From NCBI GenBank assembly GCA_963770245.1, contig CAVYOX010000008.1, positions 558,001 to 622,000 on the forward strand: a stretch of DNA of 64,000 nucleotides. The letters run 5' to 3'. Both the position numbers and the translations under genes were made by a program. Below, in pieces: positions 35,331 through 43,164 of the stretch. The notes beneath the pieces were generated by a model that saw only the letters and a program-made list of their open reading frames with translations, made no database searches and was not told where the DNA came from. This stretch comes from PALSA-270 sp963770245 (GTDB lineage: Bacteria; Acidobacteriota; Terriglobia; Terriglobales; Acidobacteriaceae). Within the stretch, counting starts at the first letter, position 1, and the number at the start of each line of letters is the position of its first letter.

Positions 35331-36461
35331 ATGCTGAGAAAAACCGCTGCGATCCTGATGCTTTGGTGGGTGGGCTCGGCGGCCTGGGCTTCACAGCCCG
35401 GCCCGTGGCCGGTGATCGAGGCCAACCGTTGGTACTCCCATCAGCCCTGGTTGGTAGGAAGTAATTTCATTCCCCACACGGCGATCAACCAGTTGGAAAT
35501 GTGGCAAGGGGATACCTTTGATCTTCCTTCGATCGATCGTGAATTAGGTTGGGCCGAAGGGTTGGGCATGAACACCATGCGGGTGTTCCTGCACAATCTG
35601 GTGTGGCAGGAAGATCCTCAGGGTCTCGTCCATCGTATGGACCAATTTCTTCAAGTCGCGGATCGGCACCACATTCGAATCACGTTCGTGCTTTTCGATT
35701 CGGTGTGGGATCCGTCGCCCGCGACGGGAAAGCAGCGGGAACCGAGACCCCACGTGCATAACTCCGGGTGGGTGCAGGCGCCCGGGAAAGAAATGTTAAA
35801 AGATCAGTCGCGCTGGGACCAGGAATTAAAGCCCTACGTCGTGGGGGTAATCGGCCACTTCCGCAACGACCACCGGGTGCTGATGTGGGACTTGATGAAT
35901 GAACCCGACAATGAGAACCCGCCCTACAAAGCCGAGGAGCTTCCGAATAAGGCGGAGCTCGCCCTCGCCTTACTGCAAGCGGAATGGACCTGGGCCCGCG
36001 GCCGAAAACCGTCGCAGCCGCTCACCAGTGGAGTCTGGCACGGCGACTGGTCGAGCGACGCGCATCTGACCGCGGTCGAGCGCTTCCAACTCGAAAATTC
36101 CGACGTCATCACATTTCACAGCTACGAGCCGCCGCAAGCGATGAAACGCCGCATCGAATCATTGCGCCGCTATGGCCGGCCCATCCTTTGCACCGAATAT
36201 ATGGCGCGGCCGCTCGGCAGCACCTTCGAATCGATACTGCCCATGCTCAAAGCCGAGCATGTAGCTGCCTACAACTGGGGATTCGTGAACGGCAAAACGC
36301 AGACCATCTATCCCTGGGATTCTTGGGAGAAACCGTATACCGCGGAACCCTCCGTGTGGTTCCACGACATCTTCCGCAAAGACGGCAGCCCGTACGACCC
36401 CAAGGAAGTATGGCTCATCAAGCAGCTCACGCGAGGCGAGAACCCGCGTTCGCATCGGTAA
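35331..36461 (+). CDS. secreted glycoside hydrolase, GH5/clan A-like
   Basis: 376 residues with a signal peptide (cleavage near AWAS). TIM-barrel features: a WLVGSNFIPHTAINQLEMWQ opening, GLGMNTMRVFLHNLVW, RITFVLFDSVWDP, the acid/base Glu in LMWDLMNEPDNE, VITFHSYEPP, and the likely nucleophile Glu in RPILCTEYMARP. This fits a retaining clan GH-A enzyme acting on beta-mannan, cellulose or xylan; the substrate cannot be read. AGGA lies just upstream of the ATG. It is transcribed away from the SCO/PpiC-CRTAC1 pair. Confidence 0.85.
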   Translation: MLRKTAAILMLWWVGSAAWASQPGPWPVIEANRWYSHQPWLVGSNFIPHTAINQLEMWQGDTFDLPSIDRELGWAEGLGMNTMRVFLHNLVWQEDPQGLVHRMDQFLQVADRHHIRITFVLFDSVWDPSPATGKQREPRPHVHNSGWVQAPGKEMLKDQSRWDQELKPYVVGVIGHFRNDHRVLMWDLMNEPDNENPPYKAEELPNKAELALALLQAEWTWARGRKPSQPLTSGVWHGDWSSDAHLTAVERFQLENSDVITFHSYEPPQAMKRRIESLRRYGRPILCTEYMARPLGSTFESILPMLKAEHVAAYNWGFVNGKTQTIYPWDSWEKPYTAEPSVWFHDIFRKDGSPYDPKEVWLIKQLTRGENPRSHR

Positions 36462-36566
36462 GCCTCCCATCGATTCTCCCAGTACTTCTGCAGTATTCTC
36501 CGCTTAAGGCTCGCAAATCGTTTGGGCATTACTATCCCGAACAGCTGGTCGAATGTCCTGCTTGTA

Positions 36567-36607
36567 AGACCAAACTTGCCAGACCAAACTTGCCAGACCA
36601 ACTTGCC
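36567..36607. repeat. three tandem copies of a 14-bp unit upstream of the CRTAC1 gene
   Basis: AGACCAAACTTGCC occurs three times head to tail; the last copy lacks one A (AGACCAACTTGCC). It ends 63 bases before the CRTAC1 start codon, in the leader region after the GH5-like gene. Confidence 0.85.
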
Positions 36608-36670
36608 AGAGCAAGACCGGCCCCACGCACGGAAGTTGGCCGCCATTCTCCAAGCTATACTAGCCTTTCT

Positions 36671-38599
36671 ATGAAGGTCCGCAGGGCGCTTTGCCGAGCG
36701 GTTGGGTCTCACTTGGTGTTCGCAGTTCTCTTGGCTGGAATGGCGGGCGTGACCGTTTTGGGCGCGCCTGCGCAGTCGCAGAACGCCCCCTCTGCTCCGG
36801 ACCCGGCACCTCCGCCTCAGAGCGAAGGCGCTGTATCAACCGGTGGCGCTTACGCACCCGTACTTGATGAAGAGAAGCGCCCGATCACTGCCGGCGGATT
36901 TGTGGACAGCGGTCCTGTCGTCTTCGAAGATGTGGCTGAAAAAGCTGGACTCACGCGCTGGCGGCACGTGATGGGCACGGAGCAGAAGAAATTCATTTTG
37001 GAGACGGTTGGCTCGGGCGTCGCCCTGCTCGACTACGACAACGACGGCTGGCTGGACATTTACTTGGTCAATGGCTCAACTTACGACGCGATGTCGGGCA
37101 AGACCGAGCCGCCGCATGCAGCGCTGTTCCATAACAACCACGACGGCACCTTCACCGACGTCTCCAAGCAGGCAGGCGTCACCAACGACCGCTGGGGTTT
37201 TGGCGTCGCCGTCGGCGACTACGATAACGACGGTTGGCCGGACATCTACGTCAGCAACTTTGGGAAGAATCGGCTCTACCACAATAATCACGATGGCACT
37301 TTCACCGACGTAGCCGAAAAGGCGGGAGTGACCTTGGGGAACTGGTCCACGGGCCCAACCTTCGGCGACTATGACGGCGATGGTCGCTTGGATCTTTTTG
37401 TGCCGGGCTACGTCCACTGGGACCTGGCGCATCCGCCCCTGCCAGGGAGTGCCCAGGTGGCCTTCTCGACCTGCCGATTTCGCGCCATCAACGTCATGTG
37501 TGGCCCGCGGGGCCTCCAAGGCGAGCCCGATCACCTCTTCCACAACAATGGAGATGGCACCTTCACCGATGTCAGCGAGAAAGCAGGCGTCGGCGATCCC
37601 AACCGATATTACGGCCTTACCGCCGTGTTCGCCGACTTGAACAATGACGGGAAAGTCGATCTGGTGGTGGCCGACGACTCGACTCCCAACTATCTCTACC
37701 TGAACAAGGGGAATGGCACCTTCGAGGATGACAGTTACGCATCCGGCTATGCGCTGAACGAGAACGGCCGCGAGACTGCTTCCATGGGGATCGCCGTTGG
37801 CGACTATCGCAACAACGGCCTGCTCGATCTGTACAACACCGTGTTCTCCGACGACTACAACCCGCTCTACCGCAACGACGGCGATGCCAATTTCACCGAC
37901 GTCAGCTACCGACTCGGCATTGCCGAGGTGACGATTCCCTTTCTCGGCTGGGGAACCGGCTTTGTGGACTACGACAACGATGGCTGGAAAGACATTTTCG
38001 TGGCCAACGGACATGTTTATCCGGAGGTCGACAACAGCGGCTGGGGCACGACGTTTCGCGAGCGGCCCCTGCTCTTCCACAATCTCAAGGGGGACAAATT
38101 TGAGGTTATTCCTCCGGTAAAAGGCAGCGGACTGGCCCTTTTGCTGAAAGCCAGGGGCGCGGCCTTCGGCGATCTTTTCAACGACGGCAAAATGGATGTT
38201 GTGATCAATCAGCTGGATGATGTGCCGATACTGCTGCGCAATGTCAATCCCGACAAAAACCACTGGGTGGGCCTCAAGCTAATCGGCGGTCCGAAGAGTC
38301 CGCGGGATGCTGTGGGAGCTGCCGTCTATCTCACGGCTGGGGGCATGCGCCAGCGGGCGGACGTACTGAGTGGCGGAAGTTTCGCCTCCTCGAACGATCA
38401 ACGGGTTCACTTTGGTTTGGGCGGAGGCACGACTGTCGAAGCCGTCGAAATCCATTGGCCCAGTGGGGCCATCGAGCGTGTCACCGTGCCGGCGGTTGAT
38501 CGCTTCTACGCGATCGAAGAAGGCCGGGGAATTGTGCCCAGTGTCTATGACCGGCTCGCCGCGGACGCGGGGAAACGGCAATCGTCGGGCGCCAAGTAG
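36671..38599 (+). CDS. CRTAC1-type FG-GAP/ASPIC-UnbV secreted protein
   Basis: 642 residues. Signal peptide (MKVRRALCRAVGSHLVFAVLLAGMAG) then a Pro/Ala/Ser linker. FG-GAP/VCBS repeats from about 80 to 510 repeat blocks such as VALLDYDNDGWLDIYLVNG and HDGTFTDVSKQAGV. The ASPIC/UnbV domain lies at about 531-605: VGLKLIGGPKSPRDAVGAAVYL, GGSFASSNDQRVHFGLGGG, IHWPSGAIERV. The propeller is expected in the periplasm or outside; Ca2+ binding by the D-x-D-x-D-G loops is known for the family. Starts here because the earlier in-frame region overlaps the GH5-like gene. Confidence 0.92.
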   Translation: MKVRRALCRAVGSHLVFAVLLAGMAGVTVLGAPAQSQNAPSAPDPAPPPQSEGAVSTGGAYAPVLDEEKRPITAGGFVDSGPVVFEDVAEKAGLTRWRHVMGTEQKKFILETVGSGVALLDYDNDGWLDIYLVNGSTYDAMSGKTEPPHAALFHNNHDGTFTDVSKQAGVTNDRWGFGVAVGDYDNDGWPDIYVSNFGKNRLYHNNHDGTFTDVAEKAGVTLGNWSTGPTFGDYDGDGRLDLFVPGYVHWDLAHPPLPGSAQVAFSTCRFRAINVMCGPRGLQGEPDHLFHNNGDGTFTDVSEKAGVGDPNRYYGLTAVFADLNNDGKVDLVVADDSTPNYLYLNKGNGTFEDDSYASGYALNENGRETASMGIAVGDYRNNGLLDLYNTVFSDDYNPLYRNDGDANFTDVSYRLGIAEVTIPFLGWGTGFVDYDNDGWKDIFVANGHVYPEVDNSGWGTTFRERPLLFHNLKGDKFEVIPPVKGSGLALLLKARGAAFGDLFNDGKMDVVINQLDDVPILLRNVNPDKNHWVGLKLIGGPKSPRDAVGAAVYLTAGGMRQRADVLSGGSFASSNDQRVHFGLGGGTTVEAVEIHWPSGAIERVTVPAVDRFYAIEEGRGIVPSVYDRLAADAGKRQSSGAK

Positions 38600-38701
38600 C
38601 GAAAAGCAGGCCCCGGGGGGACTCGAAGAGCCTTATCAGCGCAGGAGCAGCGCATGCGAGCAAACGATTTCTCAAACTCCCACCCTCCGCAAAATTTTGC
38701 C

Positions 38702-38730
38702 TTGACAACACTAGTACATAAGTACTAGAT
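38702..38730 (+). promoter_or_regulatory. promoter with a CTAGTAC-ATAA-GTACTAG operator-like palindrome
   Basis: A TTGACA -35 box (38702-38707) is followed by a 7-bp inverted repeat with a 4-base spacer (38711-38728) placed where the spacer and -10 of a promoter would lie. It sits directly upstream of the TPR/CRTAC1 chimera. The cognate repressor is unknown; several winged-helix repressor families (BlaI, PadR, MarR) use sites of this size. Confidence 0.5.
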
Positions 38731-38740
38731 TTTTTTCACT

Positions 38741-39498
38741 TTGAATACGACCCAAACTGCGGGGTCGAGCTATCTGCTAGGAACAGCTGTGTTTATTAGC
38801 TCGCTCCTTGCTTTCGCTATTCCGGCTTTGCTTCCCGCCCAGGACGGAGGGTCTGAGAAAGCGTTTCACCAAGGCACCGCAGCCATGCGGAACGGGCAGT
38901 GGGAGGCGGCTGCGGCCGATTTTGCCTTAGTGATTGCCGAAGCGCCTGGGTTCGCCGAAGCCTACTTCAACCTCGGGCTGGTTCGTTTGCAGCAGGGGCG
39001 CTTCGATGAGGCGGTTGCCTCCCTCGGCAAGAGCGTTGCGCTGAAACCCCATCTGCGGGGTGCAAATCTGTTCTTGGGTCAGGCGACGTCTTCACCGAGA
39101 GGTGGGCGGCCCGCGGCCTGGCCGTTGGCGACATTGACAATGACGGCCGACTCGACCTAGTCATAACCTCCAACGACGGTCCGGCCTGGATACTGAGAAA
39201 TGAAACTCCGACGTCCCACCACTGGATTACGCTCAAGCTGGTCGGAACCAAGAGCAATCGTGACGGAATCGGAGCGCAGGTTGAAATCACGACCGAGGCG
39301 GGCAAGCAGTACGCAACTGTCACGACTGCAAGCAGTTACGAATCATCGAGTGATCCGCGCGTGCATTTCGGGTTGGGCATGGCGAAGAGTGTGAAGCTCA
39401 CTCGCATACGCTGGCCGAGCGGCATCACCCAGACGCTCAAAGACGTTGAGGCGGATCAGTTTCTTACCGTGACCGAGCCGGCGCCATCGACCAAGTGA
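38741..39498 (+). pseudogene. TPR protein 5' part joined out of frame to a CRTAC1 3' part
   Basis: The first frame (38741-39160; TTG start) codes a signal peptide (FISSLLAFAIPALLPAQD) and a TPR unit (AFHQGTAAMRNGQWEAAAADFALVI, AEAYFNLGLVRLQQGRFDEAVASLGKSVALKP). From about 39082 a different frame with no stop until 39498 codes GDVFTERWAARGLAVGDIDNDGRLDLVITSNDG, then the ASPIC/UnbV end: ITLKLVGTKSNRDGIGAQVEI, SSYESSSDPRVHFGLGM, IRWPSGITQTL. Two halves of different genes have been joined with the middle lost, and the frame does not match, so no fused protein is made. The junction lies near 39078-39090. Confidence 0.85.
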
Positions 39499-39511
39499 GG
39501 GATTCGGCATA

Positions 39512-40564
39512 ATGCTCAAGCGATGCAGGTCGCTGCTTACTGTTATCGCGGTGTCGGTCGCGCTCGCGGGCGGGTCTTTCTGCCAGACGAGCGATTTCGA
39601 TCGGGCCATGGTCTTATTCCGCCAGCAGAACTGGCCGGAGGCCGCGACCGCCTTTGCGGCACTCGAAAAGCAGCAGCCCGGCCAAACGGATGCCCTGCTG
39701 TATCAAGCGAAGTGCTTGGTCAACCTCGGGCGATTCAACGATGCCGGCACCACTCTCGAGTCCTATCTCTTGACCCATCCCCGATCCGATGACGCGGTCT
39801 ATCTTCTAGGTTATGTTCGCTTTCGCGAAAACAGGCCGAAGGAGTCCTTGCAACGGTTTACCGATGGGGCGAAGCTCAGAACTCCAACCGCGGACGACCT
39901 GAAGATCGTCTCGCTCGACTATGTCTTGCTGAATGACTATGCCGACGCAGGACATTATCTTGAAATGGCTCTCGAGGTGGATCCCAATAACATCGAAGCA
40001 CGCTACCATCTCGGGCGTGTCCGCTATCAGCAAAATCGGTTTGACGAAGCCATTGCGGCATTCCAGGAAGTCCTGAAGCGTGATGCCCTCAACCTGAAGG
40101 CCGAAAACAATCTGGGCTTGAGCCTGGAAGCCGTGAACCGAACCGAGCCGGCGGTCGCCGCCTATCACAAAGCAATAGAACTCGATCAGGGATCGCTCGT
40201 TCATTCTGAGCAACCGTACCTGAATCTAGGCATACTGCTGGCTAAGTTGAATCAGCCTGCGGCGGCGCTTATCCCGCTTCAACAGGCGGCACAAATCGCT
40301 CCCAAGTCTTCGCAGGTACGATATGAATTGGCGAAAACCTTATTCAGCTTGCACCGCGACCGGGAATCGGAGCAGGAAGTGGAGACAGCGGTTCGGTTGA
40401 ATCCGAAGGACCCGCCCTCTCACTATTTACTCGGCCGAATCTATCGCAGCCTGGGCAAGGCCGATCTAGCCACTCAGGAGTTCAAACTCACCGAGGACCT
40501 GATGCGTTCACCGGGCGCAAACTCCGGGGGCGCGGAGGCGCCTGGGGACCCAGGTCGAAAATAA
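39512..40564 (+). CDS. secreted TPR-repeat protein
   Basis: 350 residues. Signal peptide (MLKRCRSLLTVIAVSVALAGGSFCQ), then about eight helical TPR units: AMVLFRQQNWPEAATAFAALEKQQP, DALLYQAKCLVNLGRFNDAGTTLESYL, ARYHLGRVRYQQNRFDEAIAAFQEVLKRD, and more ending SHYLLGRIYRSLGKADLATQEF. TPR arrays mediate protein contacts; no catalytic domain is present. It follows the broken chimera by 13 bases and may be part of the same unit. Confidence 0.85.
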   Translation: MLKRCRSLLTVIAVSVALAGGSFCQTSDFDRAMVLFRQQNWPEAATAFAALEKQQPGQTDALLYQAKCLVNLGRFNDAGTTLESYLLTHPRSDDAVYLLGYVRFRENRPKESLQRFTDGAKLRTPTADDLKIVSLDYVLLNDYADAGHYLEMALEVDPNNIEARYHLGRVRYQQNRFDEAIAAFQEVLKRDALNLKAENNLGLSLEAVNRTEPAVAAYHKAIELDQGSLVHSEQPYLNLGILLAKLNQPAAALIPLQQAAQIAPKSSQVRYELAKTLFSLHRDRESEQEVETAVRLNPKDPPSHYLLGRIYRSLGKADLATQEFKLTEDLMRSPGANSGGAEAPGDPGRK

Positions 40565-40661
40565 ACTCCACGGGGGTAAGGTGAGTGGAATCATCGGCTT
40601 TCGCCCTGGGCAGAACTCGGGCAGTGTCTGCACGGCGTTTGGTCCTATCGGTCCGGTTGAG

Positions 40662-41882
40662 ATGGTGATTCCGGGAATGAAGATGAGCCGGGTCTTCCTC
40701 TGTATGCTGCTAGGCGGCTTTTCCGCTGCTGGGGCGTGCGCGCAGGCTGCGTCTCCCCAACCGTCGAACCTTTCTCTTCTGAGAGACGCCGCCCAGGCGA
40801 TCGCCGCGGGAAACCTAGACGTTGCCGAAAGCGAACTTCAGGCCGTCCTCCGCACCAGTCCCGGGGAGTACCGCGCATTGAATCTGCTCGGCATCGTCCG
40901 CGCCCAACAACACCATCCCGAGGCAGCGGAACAATTGTTCAAGCAGGCGATCGAGCAGAAGCCCGATTTCGCAAGCGCGCACGTCGATCTGGGCGTTCTC
41001 TATGCGCAATCCAATCGTCAGGGCGACGCCGTCCCAGAGTTTCAGGAAGCCCTCCGGCTTGATCCAACAAGGATCGACGCGCATAGTGCATTGCTCGCTG
41101 CCTGGCGCGAGGAAGCTAGAACGGCGGTTCGAGCGCATGACTTCGAAAAAGCCCTGGCGTTTCTGATCCAGGCTCGCAAAGTCGGACCGAAAGATCCGAA
41201 TGTCCTATTCGATTTTGGCATGGTAGCACTGCAGATGTCCCTGTTCCTGGACGCAGCGCAAGCTTTTCGGGAAACGCTGGCCGAGCGGAATAACGACCCG
41301 AACGCCATCTACGGGTTGGGCAGGGCGCAGATCGGATTGGCCAAGTTCGAGGACGCAAAAGGTAGCTTCGAGGAATACTTGCGACTGCGTCCTGACGATG
41401 CCAGCGGCCACTACGCGTTGGGCTTCGTGTTGGAATCTCTGCAGCAGGGCGCGGCGGCCCACGACCAATTCGAACGCTCCATTGCTCTTCAGCCCGCGCA
41501 AACAGAATCTTACTTTCAGCTGGGGATGATGGATCTTGACCAGGGCAAGTTGGACGGCGCCTCCGGTCGCTTCAGCCACGTTTTGGACCGCGATCCGAAA
41601 CATGCCGGAGCCTTGACTGGCATGGGCCGCGTCAAATTCCAGCAAAAGGATTACGAAGACGCATCCGCATTGTTGCAGCGCGCAGTGGCTTCCGACTCTT
41701 CGATACGGCAGGCACATTACTACTTGGGGTTAGCCTATGCCCGCCTCGGCCGCAAGGATGAATCAGAGAAAGAACTGCAGGTCGCCGGCCAATTGGAACA
41801 CAGAGAAGTGGAGAAGCAGCAAACGGGACTCAGACTAGACTCGGTCGACACATCTGACGCAGGTGCGAGCCAGACCAAATGA
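40662..41882 (+). CDS. secreted TPR-repeat protein
   Basis: About 406 residues from the ATG at 40662 (a GTG at 40581 would extend it by 27; ATGs at 40677 and 40683 are also possible). Signal peptide (FLCMLLGGFSAAGACAQA), then about nine TPR units: RDAAQAIAAGNLDVAESELQAVL, AEQLFKQAIEQKPDFASAHVDLGVLYAQSNRQGDAVPEFQEAL, and so on to HYYLGLAYARLGRKDESEKELQ. It lies 97 bases after the other TPR gene. Function unknown beyond scaffold-like protein contacts. Confidence 0.83.
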   Translation: MVIPGMKMSRVFLCMLLGGFSAAGACAQAASPQPSNLSLLRDAAQAIAAGNLDVAESELQAVLRTSPGEYRALNLLGIVRAQQHHPEAAEQLFKQAIEQKPDFASAHVDLGVLYAQSNRQGDAVPEFQEALRLDPTRIDAHSALLAAWREEARTAVRAHDFEKALAFLIQARKVGPKDPNVLFDFGMVALQMSLFLDAAQAFRETLAERNNDPNAIYGLGRAQIGLAKFEDAKGSFEEYLRLRPDDASGHYALGFVLESLQQGAAAHDQFERSIALQPAQTESYFQLGMMDLDQGKLDGASGRFSHVLDRDPKHAGALTGMGRVKFQQKDYEDASALLQRAVASDSSIRQAHYYLGLAYARLGRKDESEKELQVAGQLEHREVEKQQTGLRLDSVDTSDAGASQTK

Positions 41883-42027
41883 CCCAGGGGTCTAGAGCGT
41901 CGAACTCCGCTTCTCGATGAGTTTCAGGATTTGTCGCCATTGGGGCGTAAAGATCTGCGATGATGGCCCTTTCCCATGCTTGCCTTGACCCCCTGGGGAC
42001 GGGCCAGAAGCGGAAGATAGCAGTCCG

Positions 42028-42951
42028 ATGATGCTCTCAAGACGACAATTTAGCTATTCTCTTGCGCTGGCGCTGCCGGGGCTGATGACAGTTCACCGTC
42101 GCGCCGTTCCCCTGAAAGTTCTCGTCGTAGACGGCATCAACAACCACGACTGGCGAAGGGCGACGGCCGGAATCAGCAGGATTCTCAGTCGCACTGGCCT
42201 CTTTGCAGTTGAGGTTTCTACCAGTCCACCACGGGAGGCCTTACCGAAGGAGTGGGGTTTTTGGAAACCGGAGTTTTCGCGTTACGACGTGATCGTCAAT
42301 AACTTTAACGGAGGAGAATCTGACCAAGGAATTCAGTGGCCCGATCGGGTCCAAGAAGCGCTTGAAACGTACCTGCGGGGCGGGGGCGGGTTAGTGGTCT
42401 TGCACGCCGCCAATAACGCCTTCCTGCCGTGGGCGGCCTACAACCAAATGATCGGATTGGGCTGGAGGAAGAAGACGTATGGCCGCGGGATCAGAATTTC
42501 CGATCGCGGCCAGGTTGAGTTTATTCCGCAAGGAACGGGCCTCGATCCCGGCCATCCTGACCGAATGGATTTTCAGATACACGTTCGCGATACCCACCAT
42601 CCGATCACGCGGAATATGCCGAAAGTTTGGATGCATCCCTCTGAGCAACTGACGCATGGTCAGCATGGGCCCGCGGAGGGCTTGACGATTCTGACTTATG
42701 CGCATTCCCCCGTTTCTCAAGCCAATGAGCCCATGGACTGGGTGCGGCGCTATGGGCAGGGGCGCGTCTATACCACCATGCTAGGGCATACATGGGTCGG
42801 CGAACCGAGCCCCAACCTCGATTGCGTAGGATTCCAGACGCTTTTCGCGCGTGGCGTCGAGTGGGCAGCTACGGCGAGGGTCACGATCCCCATACCACCG
42901 GATTTTCCGGGGCCTTCGAATATCTCACTCCACCCGCTCGATCTGAGCTGA
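42028..42951 (+). CDS. ThuA-like protein (trehalose-utilization family, glutamine amidotransferase-like fold)
   Basis: 307 residues. The N-terminus SRRQFSYSLALALPG is a twin-arginine-like export signal. The ThuA fold follows: LKVLVVDGINNHDWRRATAGISRILSR, FSRYDVIVNNFNGGE, a YLRGGGGLVVLHAANNAF segment, GRGIRISDRGQVEFIP, PITRNMPKVWMHPSEQL and GRVYTTMLGHTWVG. This family, found in sugar-related and secreted contexts, has an unclear reaction; a sugar-modifying or lyase-like role is suggested for relatives. It lies 145 bases after the TPR gene. Confidence 0.82.
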   Translation: MMLSRRQFSYSLALALPGLMTVHRRAVPLKVLVVDGINNHDWRRATAGISRILSRTGLFAVEVSTSPPREALPKEWGFWKPEFSRYDVIVNNFNGGESDQGIQWPDRVQEALETYLRGGGGLVVLHAANNAFLPWAAYNQMIGLGWRKKTYGRGIRISDRGQVEFIPQGTGLDPGHPDRMDFQIHVRDTHHPITRNMPKVWMHPSEQLTHGQHGPAEGLTILTYAHSPVSQANEPMDWVRRYGQGRVYTTMLGHTWVGEPSPNLDCVGFQTLFARGVEWAATARVTIPIPPDFPGPSNISLHPLDLS

Positions 42952-42965
42952 CTTGCCGGGCGGGG

Positions 42966-43157
42966 CTAGGTCGGGAATGCGCCCCGTTCACGGCATACTT
43001 CTGCCCCGTGACCGGACCGGCTCCGTCGCCCGGCAATGAGACTGACTGTGATGCCGGCGGCGCCGAGTTCGAACGCCCAGGACCGAGTAGCCAAGCCTGG
43101 GCGGCCTTGGTACCCGCCGGTGACCAGAGCTGTGCGCCGGATCTCCTGATGACTCAT
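42966..43157 (-). pseudogene. fragment of a short-chain dehydrogenase/reductase N-terminus
   Basis: After MSHQEIRR the frame reads TALVTGGYQGRPGLATRSWAFELGAAGITVSLIAGRRSR, which resembles the Rossmann start of SDR enzymes (TALVTGGNRGIG...LAELGAAG), with an insertion that disturbs the Gly motif. It then diverges and stops. No further SDR segments follow. It lies between the ThuA-like gene and the glycosidase, oriented toward the former. Regarded as a degraded remnant, not an active gene. Confidence 0.45.
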
Positions 43158-43164
43158 GAAGGTC

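Noticed and set aside
36567..36607. Possible CRISPR or iteron array
   Set aside because: Three adjacent copies of 14 bp with no spacers and no replication or cas genes nearby.
37076..38263. Long minus-strand open frame of 395 codons opposite the CRTAC1 gene
   Set aside because: The translation is Val/Gly/Ile repeats mirroring the FG-GAP codons; the plus-strand protein has clear domains.
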